64,000 nt of DNA from contig JAUIAP010000017.1 of NCBI GenBank assembly GCA_030425205.1, positions 62,001 to 126,000 of the forward strand. The letters are read 5' to 3'. Positions within the stretch are counted from its first letter, which is position 1; every line of letters starts with the position of its first letter. Origin of the DNA: Anaerolineae bacterium (GTDB lineage: Bacteria > Chloroflexota > Anaerolineae > Promineifilales > Promineifilaceae). Under the pieces are notes generated by a model. The model made no database searches, was not told the origin of the DNA, and saw nothing but the letters and a program-made list of their open reading frames with translations. The translations under genes and the position numbers were made by a program. Positions 1 through 7,749 of the stretch are shown piece by piece.

Positions 1-12
1 CGTCCAGCCAAG

Positions 13-42
13 AAGGATGGATCCTTGCCTGCGCGGAATGAC
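13..42. repeat. palindromic spacer module at the window edge
   Basis: The spacer after menB has AAGGAT-GG-ATCCTT (13-26) followed by GCCTGCGCGGAATGAC. Read in reverse this resembles the GTCATTCC..GCAGGC module seen near 24050 and in the TIR element at 23891. It is probably a degenerate member of the same dispersed family, but the copy is short. Confidence 0.35.
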
Positions 43-68
43 AGCTTCAACTCATTTGAAATGCGCCG

Positions 69-911
69 TTATGAAATCCACTTCACATCGCTAAAGTCTG
101 GCTTGCGTTTTTCTAGGAACGCATTGCGCCCTTCTTTGGCTTCTTCCGTCATATAGGCCAATCGGGTTGCCTCACCCGCAAAGACCTGTTGCCCAACCAT
201 GCCATCGTCCGTTAGATTGAATGCGAACTTGAGCATCTTGATTGAGGTTGGGGACTTTTCCAATATCTCTTGCGCCCATTGGTAGGCAGTCTCTTCAAGC
301 TCGTCATGTGGAATAACCGCATTGACCATCCCCATTTCATAAGCATCTTGTGCGGAGTAGTTGCGACCTAAGAAGAAGATTTCACGCGCGCGCTTTTGGC
401 CGACCATTTTTGCGAGGTAGGCCGACCCATAGCCACCGTCAAAGCTTGTCACGTCTGCGTCAGTTTGTTTAAAAATAGCGTGTTCTTTGCTGGCAAGTGT
501 CAGATCGCAGACAACATGCAGGCTGTGTCCGCCCCCAACGGCCCAGCCCGGCACAACGGCGATAACCACCTTAGGCATCATGCGAATTAGCCGTTGCACT
601 TCAAGAATGTTGAGACGCGGCGTGCCATCATCATCGACATATCCTTGATGTCCGCGATTGCGTTGGTCGCCGCCGCTGCAAAAGGCATGAACACCATCTT
701 TTGGCGAGGGGCCTTCGCCTGTGAACAGGACCACACCAATGTTGTGATCTTCACGTGCGTCTAAAAATGCGTCAAAAAGCTCAAAGACTGTTTTCGGCCG
801 AAATGCATTGCGAACTTCAGGGCGGTTAAACGCAATCCGCGCCACCTTACCCGACTTCTTATAAGTAATGTCTGTATATTCTTTTGCTGTGATCCATTCT
901 GGGTTGCTCAT
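69..911 (-). CDS. menB: 1,4-dihydroxy-2-naphthoyl-CoA synthase (MenB)
   Basis: A crotonase-fold enzyme that closes the second aromatic ring of menaquinone by Dieckmann-type condensation of o-succinylbenzoyl-CoA; cytosolic. The 280-aa product has AFCSGGDQ (about residues 77-84), the oxyanion-hole segment GWAVGGGHSL (about 122-131) and the MenB-specific stretch DVTSFDGGYGSAY (about 153-165). Asp in KQTDADV, where bicarbonate-dependent enzymes have Gly, points to the bicarbonate-independent class as in mycobacteria (family knowledge). Start chosen at ATG 911: a GTG 24 nt upstream would run through a TACAAT box. No other men gene is in the window, though a polyprenyl diphosphate synthase at 57.4 kb could supply the side chain. 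Confidence 0.95.
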   Translation of the reverse strand: MSNPEWITAKEYTDITYKKSGKVARIAFNRPEVRNAFRPKTVFELFDAFLDAREDHNIGVVLFTGEGPSPKDGVHAFCSGGDQRNRGHQGYVDDDGTPRLNILEVQRLIRMMPKVVIAVVPGWAVGGGHSLHVVCDLTLASKEHAIFKQTDADVTSFDGGYGSAYLAKMVGQKRAREIFFLGRNYSAQDAYEMGMVNAVIPHDELEETAYQWAQEILEKSPTSIKMLKFAFNLTDDGMVGQQVFAGEATRLAYMTEEAKEGRNAFLEKRKPDFSDVKWIS

Positions 912-917
912 GCGCCT

Positions 918-923
918 ATTGTA
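918..923 (-). promoter_or_regulatory. -10 box (TACAAT) of menB, probable leaderless start
   Basis: TACAAT on the minus strand ends 6 nt before the menB ATG. There is no clear Shine-Dalgarno in between. The spacing implies that transcription starts at or within a few bases of the ATG. Confidence 0.5.
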
Positions 924-947
924 CAACAACTTCACGCCAGAAACGCA

Positions 948-975
948 AAAGGCGAGCCATCACTGACTCGCCTTT
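948..975 (-). terminator. Rho-independent terminator after tRNA-Arg
   Basis: AAAGGCGAG and CTCGCCTTT form a 9-bp stem with a 10-nt loop. Read on the minus strand the stem ends in a T run, just downstream of the tRNA-Arg gene. Confidence 0.7.
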
Positions 976-985
976 CTAAACTTCA

Positions 986-1058
986 TACCCTAGGAGGGAC
1001 TCGAACCCCCAGCCTACGGATTAGAAGTCCGTTGCTCTATCCGTTGAGCTACTAGGGC
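986..1058 (-). tRNA. tRNA-Arg (anticodon TCT)
   Basis: On the minus strand the cloverleaf is complete: acceptor GCCCTAG pairs with CTAGGGT, the D arm contains AGCTCAACGGATAGAGC, the anticodon loop is CTTCTAA (TCT, reads AGA), and the T loop is TTCGAGT within a GGGGG/CCCTC stem. The length is 73 nt. CCA is not encoded. Confidence 0.95.
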
Positions 1059-1324
1059 TTGTCTAAAATCGTATTCTACGCGATGAACGCAGGTTGGAAA
1101 AGGGGAATTTGTACGAAGTTGATAAAGGAATTGGAAATCGCGGTTTGGTTGTTTGTCTTATTGCGTCGCATTTGCTACTATTATCGACTGGCATAGATTC
1201 GATTTGCCCCTTATTTTGAAAGATTAAAAATGATAATTTACACAACTGGATTTCCGTATTTTGCGGAGACGACAATTTTTGTTGGCACATGCCCATTGTG
1301 TGAGTTACTTAAGCGAGACGGACG

Positions 1325-1915
1325 ATGAAGGTACTGTTGAAAGAAGATGTTGAACACCTCGGTTATGCGGGGGAAATTTATAAAGTTGCGGACGGATATG
1401 GACGTAACTACTTGCTACCACGTGGCTATGCTGTGATGGCGACGCAAGGTGCGATGCGCCAAGCTGAGGCATGGGCAGATCGCGCTGCTGCACGCCGTGC
1501 ACAGATCAAGGCCGAGTATGACCGCTTGAGCGATGCGATTGAAGGCGCGGTATTGGACTTTGAGGCACGTGCCGGCAGCACGGGTCGTCTCTACGGTTCA
1601 ATCACTACCCAGCAAATTGCTGAAAAATTGGCGGAACAAGTTGGGATCGAGACAGATCGCCGCTACATCCAGAGCGATGCACTACGCGATTTGGGCGAAC
1701 ACACGCTTTCCTATCGCTTGGACGCAACGCACGAGCCATCCTTTACAGTCAACATTCGACCAGAAGGTGCAGCCGAAGCGGACGCACTGGCGGCAGCGAT
1801 GGAAGAAGCGGTTGGTGACTTGGGTGAGTTGGGCTTAGATTTGGATGCTGACGTTATTTCTGACGCAGAAGCTGATGCACTATTAGGCGACGCATTTGCG
1901 GAAGACGAAGCGTAA
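1325..1915 (+). CDS. rplI: 50S ribosomal protein L9
   Basis: Large-subunit protein that binds 23S rRNA and helps maintain reading frame. The N-terminal L9 signature is clear (MKVLLKEDVEHLG, then VADGYGRNYLLPRGYA at about residues 21-36), followed by the helical linker and the C-terminal domain with GRLYGSIT. At 196 aa it is about 45 residues longer than typical L9 (around 150). The extra tail (about 152-196) is Ala/Asp/Glu-rich and acidic. The gene stands alone: rpsF, ssb and rpsR, its usual partners, are absent. Only a weak ribosome-binding site (GAGACGG) precedes the ATG. A strong hairpin follows at 1965. Confidence 0.95.
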   Translation: MKVLLKEDVEHLGYAGEIYKVADGYGRNYLLPRGYAVMATQGAMRQAEAWADRAAARRAQIKAEYDRLSDAIEGAVLDFEARAGSTGRLYGSITTQQIAEKLAEQVGIETDRRYIQSDALRDLGEHTLSYRLDATHEPSFTVNIRPEGAAEADALAAAMEEAVGDLGELGLDLDADVISDAEADALLGDAFAEDEA

Positions 1916-1964
1916 GCAACTTCACCTATCTTTTGGTGCAAACGTAACCTAATTATTTAGAAAA

Positions 1965-1990
1965 GCGTAGAGGCGGGTTCGTCTCTACGC
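1965..1990 (+). terminator. hairpin terminator between rplI and the rodZ-like gene
   Basis: GCGTAGAGGCG and CGTCTCTACGC form an 11-bp stem with a GGTT loop followed by TTCTTTGCTT. The next start codon (2001) lies only 10 nt past the stem, so the hairpin fills the place where a Shine-Dalgarno would be. The minus-strand reading also ends in TTTT, so it may act both ways. Confidence 0.65.
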
Positions 1991-2000
1991 TTCTTTGCTT

Positions 2001-2882
2001 ATGGAAGAAATCGGGAACATTTTGCGCGAGGCACGTGAAGCACGCGGTACAACCTTGGCCGTGGCGAACGAGCGACTCAAAATTCAAGAAAAATATCTGG
2101 TAGCGATGGAAGGGGGCAGGTTTGACGAACTACCCACACCTGTTCATGCACGTGGGTATCTCAAGAACTATGCAAAATTTCTCGATCTCGACCCACAGCC
2201 GTTATTGGACAGCTTCCAAAACGGTATGCAGAATGGTGGGCGCCGAGCGCGCAAGAATGAGGAAGGGATTGTGCCGCCGCGTGATGGCAACCCATTTTTT
2301 AACCCAGTTAACATGCAGTTGAATCCCTCGCAAAATCAAAATACAGGCGATTCAATGTTGCGCATTATCATTATCGTCGCATTGCTGGCAGCAATTTTGC
2401 TTGTGGCGAGTCGTTTCTTTTTTGACGGGCGTGAATCCACTGTTGGCGGGATTGGAACAACGATTTCAGAAATTCTGAGTGGCGACACAGCACCGAGCGC
2501 AGAAGAAATTGACACAGAAGGGATTTTGGAATCGGCCGAAGTTACCTCCCCAGACAGCATCATCGAAACAAGCCGCAACGTCCTCGATGAAGAAGTTCTC
2601 CCAACGGCCGTCCCGGTCCAAGAACTGCCAACCGATCTTGAAATTATCAATGCCACGGTCGAAACGATTGAGCGTGTCTTTTTAATCATCTCGGTCGATG
2701 GTGAGATTGTGTTGCAAGATAACGTTGCAAGTGGCGAGACGCTCGATTTTACGGCACAACGCCAGTTTGATCTCAGCATGGGCAATGCGTATGCGGTCGT
2801 TCTATCGATCAATGGAATTGAATATGGGCGCATGGGTCAGCCACGCGAGACGCGGGACATTACGCTGCAAGTCAATCAGTGA
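2001..2882 (+). CDS. rodZ: RodZ-like protein: helix-turn-helix, one TM segment, DUF4115 domain
   Basis: RodZ-family proteins link the MreB cytoskeleton to the cell-wall elongation machinery. The 293-aa product has an N-terminal HTH domain (about residues 1-75, with LREAREARGTTLAVA and YLKNYAKFLDLDP), a linker, a single hydrophobic segment (about 119-141, LRIIIIVALLAAILLVASRF), an acidic low-complexity stretch, and a C-terminal beta-rich DUF4115-like domain (about 205-293). ATG 2001 is preferred over TTG 1995. No Shine-Dalgarno is visible because a terminator-like hairpin abuts the start. mreB is not in the window, so the shape role is inferred from the domain layout only. Confidence 0.75.
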   Translation: MEEIGNILREAREARGTTLAVANERLKIQEKYLVAMEGGRFDELPTPVHARGYLKNYAKFLDLDPQPLLDSFQNGMQNGGRRARKNEEGIVPPRDGNPFFNPVNMQLNPSQNQNTGDSMLRIIIIVALLAAILLVASRFFFDGRESTVGGIGTTISEILSGDTAPSAEEIDTEGILESAEVTSPDSIIETSRNVLDEEVLPTAVPVQELPTDLEIINATVETIERVFLIISVDGEIVLQDNVASGETLDFTAQRQFDLSMGNAYAVVLSINGIEYGRMGQPRETRDITLQVNQ

Positions 2883-2907
2883 TCACAATATCGTGAACAG
2901 AGGGCGG

Positions 2908-2960
2908 TGAGCAGGAGGCCGTGAGCAGATAACCGTAAGCTGGTTTGACCAAGTTTACGG
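2908..2960. repeat. degenerate heptamer stretch with hairpin between rodZ-like gene and rimO
   Basis: CGGTGAG, CCGTGAG and CCGTAAG recur at 14-nt steps, followed by an inverted CTTACGG-like arm. CCGTAAGCTGG (2933) pairs with CCAAGTTTACGG (to 2960), with one bulge. There is no T run, so termination is unsure. The layout matches the clearer heptamer arrays near 52-63 kb. Confidence 0.4.
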
Positions 2961-3007
2961 ATGCTGACAAATACCTACTGCCGACGGCCAACTGTTGACT
3001 GAATAAC

Positions 3008-4399
3008 ATGAGTAAGGCAAAACGCAAAAAACAGTTCTATCTCCTCAGTTTGGGGTGCAGCAAAAATACGGTTGACAGTGAAAGTATGGCATCGTTGCTC
3101 AAGCGCAACGGCTATCGCGGCGTGGAAGAGTGGTCAGATGCGAGCGTCTTGATTGTCAATACGTGCGGGTTCATTGAAGGAGCGCGGCAAGAGTCAATTG
3201 GCGCATTGCGTGAACTGGTTGCGGGCAAGGCAGATGATCAAATCGTCGTGGCGGCAGGCTGTATGGCACAACGTTACGGCGCCGAGGTTGTTGAGTGGGT
3301 TCCCGGTTTGGATGGTGTCATTGGGACACGCCGCTGGATGGACATTGTGCCATTTATCAACAAGTTGAAGCGCAACAAAAAGCCGGGTGCGTTGTACCAT
3401 CTACCAGAATCGGCCGAAACCGTCGGCACCGACGAACGCGGCGTGCTACGCGCATCTGTGCAAGGGGCATCAGCCTATCTCAAAATATCAGATGGGTGTC
3501 GTCGCCCCTGTGCCTTTTGCGCCATCCCTGAGATCAAGGGAACACACGTCAGTCGCCCCTATCAATCGATCATCAACGAGGCACAACGCTTACAGGCGAC
3601 GGGGCTGCAAGAGCTGATCCTGATCGCTCAAGACACGACCGATTACGGGCATGATATTGGCTTGAAAAATGGCTTTTCTAAGCTGCTCAACGGCATCGTC
3701 GCAGCCGCTCCCGACATTCCTTGGATACGCATCATGTATGCGTATCCCGGCTATGTAACCGATGAGATGATCGATGCTATGGCGCGTCATCCGCAAATTC
3801 TGCCCTATCTCGATATCCCGCTGCAACACGGCCATCGTGAAACGCTCAAGCGGATGCGCCGACCTGCCAACATCGAGTGGGTGTATAAAACGGTCGATAA
3901 ACTGCGGACTGCGCTGCCAAATCTCGCCATTCGCTCAACCTTTATCGTTGGTTATCCGGGTGAGACCGAAGAAGAGTTTGGCGGACTGGTGAAATTTATC
4001 AAAGATTTGGAATTCGATCGCGTTGGCGCATTTACCTACAGCTTTGAGCCGTCAACCCCATCTGCCACAGTTGGCGCACTGGTTCCCGATGATGTAATGG
4101 CGGATCGCTTGGAACGTCTGATGGCGGTACAGCAGCCAATATCGCTGGCGAAAAATCAGCGGCTGGTGGGGCAGACGATGGATGTGTTGGTCGAAGGTTT
4201 TGGTGATGGGGTCAGTATCGGCCGAACCTATCGCGATGCACCTGAAATCGACGGTCTCGTCTTCGTGCCGGGAGAATTACCGCTAGGCGAAATTGTGCCT
4301 GTACGAATCGACGGCGCGATGGTGCATGATTTGACAGGTGAGATGGTGCTGGCGCGGGACGTGGTTGGTGTTGGCTCGATTCCATTGTCGATGGGATAA
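3008..4399 (+). CDS. rimO: ribosomal protein S12 methylthiotransferase RimO
   Basis: Radical-SAM enzyme that adds a methylthio group to an aspartate of ribosomal protein S12, using two 4Fe-4S clusters. The 463-aa product has the UPF0004 domain with three cluster cysteines (SLGCSKNTVDSE, VNTCGF, AAGCMAQ), the radical-SAM motif CRRPCAFC (C164, C168, C171) followed by AIPEIKG, and a C-terminal TRAM domain (about 385-450). SLGCSKNTVDSE and AIPEIKG favour RimO over MiaB. The gene ends 6 nt before the folM-like gene, so it probably heads a transcript with the folate genes. Confidence 0.93.
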   Translation: MSKAKRKKQFYLLSLGCSKNTVDSESMASLLKRNGYRGVEEWSDASVLIVNTCGFIEGARQESIGALRELVAGKADDQIVVAAGCMAQRYGAEVVEWVPGLDGVIGTRRWMDIVPFINKLKRNKKPGALYHLPESAETVGTDERGVLRASVQGASAYLKISDGCRRPCAFCAIPEIKGTHVSRPYQSIINEAQRLQATGLQELILIAQDTTDYGHDIGLKNGFSKLLNGIVAAAPDIPWIRIMYAYPGYVTDEMIDAMARHPQILPYLDIPLQHGHRETLKRMRRPANIEWVYKTVDKLRTALPNLAIRSTFIVGYPGETEEEFGGLVKFIKDLEFDRVGAFTYSFEPSTPSATVGALVPDDVMADRLERLMAVQQPISLAKNQRLVGQTMDVLVEGFGDGVSIGRTYRDAPEIDGLVFVPGELPLGEIVPVRIDGAMVHDLTGEMVLARDVVGVGSIPLSMG

Positions 4400-4405
4400 G
4401 GCTTT

Positions 4406-5140
4406 ATGGATTTACAGAACAAAATTGCAGTCGTAACAGGGGGTGGCGTGCGTGTAGGACGTGCGCTGGTGCTAGCATTGGCGCGCGCGGGCTGCGATGT
4501 GTTGATTCACTATGGGCGTTCGGATGAGGGTGCAAAACGCACGATGGAAGACGTGGTTAAGGTTTATGGCCGTCAGGGGGAGATTTTTTCGGCCGATTTA
4601 GCAACCCCTACCGCCCCACAAGCGATCATCGATCGCGCCATCAAGACATTCGGTAAAGTCGATATACTCATCAACTCAGCCGCCGTCTTCCCCAATGAAG
4701 ATACCTTCGAGAATACCGATGCCGCCGCTTTTGACACACTGATGCACATCAATTTGCGCGCGCCCTATCTGCTTAGTCGGGCCTTCGCGACAGCCGTTGA
4801 CGACGGGACAGGCAAAATTGTCAACATTACGGATGCACGCATCTTCGACGTGGCAACCGATCATTTTATCTACCGCCTTACCAAATTGTCGTTGAATACG
4901 ATGACACAAATGATGGCGTTGGAACTTGCCCCCAATATCACCGTTAACGCCGTCGCACTCGGGGCAATTTTGCCGCCACCAAACAAAGATCGCAGCTACT
5001 TAGACGAGTTGGCACAAGAGAAAGTACCTTTGAAACGCGCTGGCAGTGCCGAGATTGTTGCTGAAAATGTGCTACACCTCTTGCAGCAAGACTTTTTGAC
5101 AGGGGTAACCATTCCGCTTGACGGTGGTCAATTCTTGTGA
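4406..5140 (+). CDS. folM: pteridine reductase-like SDR (FolM/PTR1 type)
   Basis: NADPH-dependent short-chain reductase likely acting on dihydropterins or dihydrofolate. The 244-aa product has the cofactor motif VTGGGVRVGRA (about residues 10-20), INSAAVF in the NNAG position, and NITDAR followed by YRLTK (the YxxxK catalytic pair). Asp in NITDA, where classical SDRs have Ser, is the PTR1/FolM hallmark, and the C terminus ends PLDGGQFL as in FolM. The location fits: 6 nt after rimO and 10 nt before folB, with folK next. A generic 3-oxoacyl-ACP reductase is the alternative, but the Asp substitution and neighbours argue against it. Confidence 0.8.
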   Translation: MDLQNKIAVVTGGGVRVGRALVLALARAGCDVLIHYGRSDEGAKRTMEDVVKVYGRQGEIFSADLATPTAPQAIIDRAIKTFGKVDILINSAAVFPNEDTFENTDAAAFDTLMHINLRAPYLLSRAFATAVDDGTGKIVNITDARIFDVATDHFIYRLTKLSLNTMTQMMALELAPNITVNAVALGAILPPPNKDRSYLDELAQEKVPLKRAGSAEIVAENVLHLLQQDFLTGVTIPLDGGQFL

Positions 5141-5150
5141 GGACAACACG

Positions 5151-5513
5151 ATGGACAAAATAATCATTAAAGACCTGCTCGTGCGTGGCATTTTGGGGCT
5201 CAATCCAGAAGAGCGCGTCAAAAAACAAGACATTCTCGTCAATGTGATCATGTGGCACGACATCTCTGCTGCTGCCGCTGGGGATGATGTCGATCACTCT
5301 CTCAACTATAAATCTGTCTCAAAAGCCATCATTCAACGCATTGAAAACGGCAATGACTTAACGGTCGAAAAACTGGTTACCGATTTGGCCCGCATCATCT
5401 GTGTCGAATATGGCGCCGCAAAAACAACGGTGCGTGTCGAGAAGCCGACGGCATTGCGCTTTGCCGCATCAGTTGGGGTTGAAATCGTGCGGACACGCGA
5501 AGATTTCTCATAA
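5151..5513 (+). CDS. folB: dihydroneopterin aldolase (FolB)
   Basis: Cleaves 7,8-dihydroneopterin to 6-hydroxymethyl-dihydropterin and glycolaldehyde in folate synthesis. The 120-aa product has the family pattern IKDLLVRGILGLNPEER, then DDVDHSLNYKSVSKAI, the catalytic-region LVTDLARIIC and VRVEKPTALRFAASVGVEI. ATG 5151 is chosen because GAGGAC precedes it at good distance; an upstream in-frame start would overlap the folM-like gene. folK follows after 11 nt and acts on the product of this enzyme. Confidence 0.93.
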   Translation: MDKIIIKDLLVRGILGLNPEERVKKQDILVNVIMWHDISAAAAGDDVDHSLNYKSVSKAIIQRIENGNDLTVEKLVTDLARIICVEYGAAKTTVRVEKPTALRFAASVGVEIVRTREDFS

Positions 5514-5524
5514 ACGGCGGGCAA

Positions 5525-6022
5525 ATGACACAGGTTCTTTTGCTTCTCGGCTCAAATATCGAGAAGGAACACAACTTCCCAGCAGCGATGCGCTTGCTGG
5601 CAAAGCGCGTTCAGATTTTGGCAACATCGGCCGTTTATGAGTCGCAGCCAGTTGGAACCTTAAACCAGCCCGCCTTTTGGAATGCCGCTACATTGATCGA
5701 ATGGTCTGAAGATGTTGTCGCGCTCAAGCTGATATTGGGTGAGATTGAACAACAGCTTGGACGCATTCGTGTTGCCGACCCCAATGCGCCTCGCACGATC
5801 GACTTGGATATTACGCTTTTTGGGGACGACGTTTTTGAATATGCAGGACGGCAGATCCCCGATCCCGAATTGTTAGAATACGCGCATATTGCGGTCCCAT
5901 CGGCCGAAATTATTCCAAATTGGCAGCATCCCATCACAAGGGAAACGCTCACGACAATCGCTGCAACAATCGTGAAGAAACAACCCCATGCAATCACTAA
6001 AATAGGAGCGTTGCAATGGTGA
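5525..6022 (+). CDS. folK: 6-hydroxymethyl-7,8-dihydropterin pyrophosphokinase (FolK)
   Basis: Transfers pyrophosphate from ATP to 6-hydroxymethyl-dihydropterin. The 165-aa product carries LLLLGSNIEKE at the N terminus, VYESQPVG and QPAFWNAA in the pterin-binding part, and the diagnostic APRTIDLDITLFGDD (about residues 91-105). It is the last folate gene of the cluster; folP and folE are not in the window. It overlaps the next gene by 7 nt, so translation is probably coupled. Confidence 0.95.
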   Translation: MTQVLLLLGSNIEKEHNFPAAMRLLAKRVQILATSAVYESQPVGTLNQPAFWNAATLIEWSEDVVALKLILGEIEQQLGRIRVADPNAPRTIDLDITLFGDDVFEYAGRQIPDPELLEYAHIAVPSAEIIPNWQHPITRETLTTIAATIVKKQPHAITKIGALQW

Positions 6023-6495
6023 TATTGGCAATTTCCTACTGGCTGCACTTGCTGACGACAGTCTTGTGGTTAGGTGGCTTGGCGGTTGTGAGCCTGATCG
6101 CGTTGCCAGCCTATCGACGGGGTGAGTTGGCCGATAACCAGTGGCTTGCATTGCAGAAAATGCTACTTCCCTATATCAATGGTTCGATGGCCGTACTATG
6201 GGTGACTGGTTTTTATCAGATGACGAATAACGCACAATATAGCGGCTTTTTGGTGCTAGATAGCAGTTGGGCATGGGCGATCTTGGCAAAGCATATCGCT
6301 ATCGTTGCGATGACAATCATCAGCCTAATGATGCAATTCCAACTCCTGCCAGAGATAGAGCGCGTGACGTTACTAGGGCGTAAATTGGTTGATAAACGAG
6401 CGGAACTTGCGCAGCGCGAAGCAAGACTATTGCGACTCAATCTACTACTCGCCACAGTCGTACTGCTGTTTACTGCGATTGCGACCGCAGTCTAA
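6016..6495 (+). CDS. four-helix membrane protein, CopD-like
   Basis: 159-aa integral membrane protein with four hydrophobic segments (about residues 5-30, 52-68, 85-108 and 138-158). SYWLHLLTTVLWLGG resembles the start of CopD-domain and related haem/copper membrane proteins, where a His and a Trp-x-Gly-Gly lie in the first helix. A charged cytoplasmic stretch (KRAELAQREARLLR) precedes the last helix. It overlaps folK by 7 nt (ATG inside the folK end) and so is co-transcribed. Function is not established; the CopD link is a motif-level guess. Confidence 0.65.
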   Translation: MVILAISYWLHLLTTVLWLGGLAVVSLIALPAYRRGELADNQWLALQKMLLPYINGSMAVLWVTGFYQMTNNAQYSGFLVLDSSWAWAILAKHIAIVAMTIISLMMQFQLLPEIERVTLLGRKLVDKRAELAQREARLLRLNLLLATVVLLFTAIATAV

Positions 6496-6689
6496 TTCAT
6501 CTGGGAAATCCCCATCCAAATCATATAAGCGGCAATACCGACACAAATCCAGATCATGCTGCGAAATGCGCACCCGCTACGCTCTATTCCATCAACAGGC
6601 GATAAGAGCAGCGAAAGCAACGTGACGGTTGTAGCAATTCCTAAGAAATAGGCCGCACCAAGAAACGCGAAAAATGTGTACAATGTCAT
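6492..6689 (-). CDS. small membrane protein, unknown
   Basis: 65-aa protein with two hydrophobic segments (FFAFLGAAYFLGIATTVTLLSLLL and SMIWICVGIAAYMIWMGI regions). I recognise no family. The strong ribosome-binding site GGAGGTAACAG directly before the ATG supports a real gene. It converges on the CopD-like gene and the two ends overlap by 4 nt. Confidence 0.6.
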   Translation of the reverse strand: MTLYTFFAFLGAAYFLGIATTVTLLSLLLSPVDGIERSGCAFRSMIWICVGIAAYMIWMGISQMN

Positions 6690-6902
6690 CTGTTACCTCC
6701 TACTGAATCAGCGATCCTGTTGCTGATTGAAGCAGAAAGCTTACAAATATTTACATTTTGCCAACATACGGAAAATCCTGATAGTGCAGGAAGTCACAAT
6801 CGTTTATCCTGTACTCATATTCGTCTCTAGTATTTAATTTTTACTACTTATAGTTTATCAGGGCGATAGTTCCATGAGTTGTCGCCTGCTGGAGAGATTG
6901 AG

Positions 6903-7658
6903 ATGCCCATTCGTTTCCCGCTGCGTGTTGCAGTAATGGATGATGATTTTTTTGCCCTAAAGGGTGTGATTAGCTTATTGTCGCGTGATCTTCGGACATC
7001 GGTTGAGGCTGAGTGTGATTCGGCCGAATGTCTACTAAAGTCGCTCGCAGCTAAACGACTCCTTCCCCATGTCGTTCTGTTCGACGCTGAACGGCTGAAT
7101 TGTGATATCCCACTTGATGAAATGATCCGCCGCATCAAGGGAATTGCCCCTGAAGCGGTCGTCGTTTGCTGGTCACAATATGGCGAGCCAGCCGTTATGC
7201 AACAAGCCGTTGCTGCTGGTGCCGATTCGTTGCTGGTGAAGTCTGATGTTAAGCTCGCATTGGCAACGCATCTAATTCATGCCTATACAGCTGGAAAAAC
7301 CTACTCACCGAAGGCTGCGGCGGCTCTAGCCGGCACAGATGATGCGTGGTTGGCTACGGGTGAGTTGCTTGAGCCATGGGAGATTCATCCTGATCTTTCC
7401 CCGCGTTTGAAGCAGGTCTTTTGGCTGTGTATCGTCTATGGTATGACCGTCAAGGCGGCCGCCTCAGAGATGTGCGTACAACCTGAGACGGTTGAACGTT
7501 ATCGTATGAAAATTTACGATATTCTCGAAGATGGTTGGTTCAACGATGGGACGTTAAGCAAGAAGGCGTGGGAGCGCATCAATGGTGCACATGAATCGGC
7601 ACGCAGTGTTAACTGGGCATTCCACCTGACCACTCAGCCGCCGCGCAAGTTGACGTAG
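6903..7658 (+). CDS. response regulator with receiver and LuxR-like HTH
   Basis: Probable two-component DNA-binding regulator. The 251-aa product has an N-terminal receiver: acidic pocket VAVMDDDFF (D13-D15), phospho-acceptor VVLFDAE (D61) and conserved lysine in SLLVKSD (about 111). The C terminus carries a helix-turn-helix with VKAAASEMCVQPETVERYRM (about 185-206), like NarL/FixJ regulators. ATG 6903 is chosen because GGAGAG lies 9 nt upstream; TTG 6881 would be weaker. No histidine kinase gene is adjacent, so partner and targets are unknown. It converges on the endonuclease III-like gene with a hairpin in between. Confidence 0.8.
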   Translation: MPIRFPLRVAVMDDDFFALKGVISLLSRDLRTSVEAECDSAECLLKSLAAKRLLPHVVLFDAERLNCDIPLDEMIRRIKGIAPEAVVVCWSQYGEPAVMQQAVAAGADSLLVKSDVKLALATHLIHAYTAGKTYSPKAAAALAGTDDAWLATGELLEPWEIHPDLSPRLKQVFWLCIVYGMTVKAAASEMCVQPETVERYRMKIYDILEDGWFNDGTLSKKAWERINGAHESARSVNWAFHLTTQPPRKLT

Positions 7659-7715
7659 TGAGTGTAGTATTCTTCAGCCCTAAACGCTAAATCCCCTTTC
7701 CTCGATATTCACCAA

Positions 7716-7746
7716 TGGCGTCAGCTTTCTGGCGAAGCTGACGCCA
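7716..7746. terminator. bidirectional hairpin between convergent genes
   Basis: TGGCGTCAGCTT and AAGCTGACGCCA form a perfect 12-bp stem with a 7-nt loop, between the ends of the response regulator and the endonuclease III-like gene. T runs are weak on both sides. Confidence 0.6.
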
Positions 7747-7749
7747 AAA

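Noticed and set aside
1063-1296. Minus-strand ORF of 77 codons upstream of rplI
   Set aside because: No domain, no ribosome-binding site, irregular composition; the stretch looks like an ordinary spacer.
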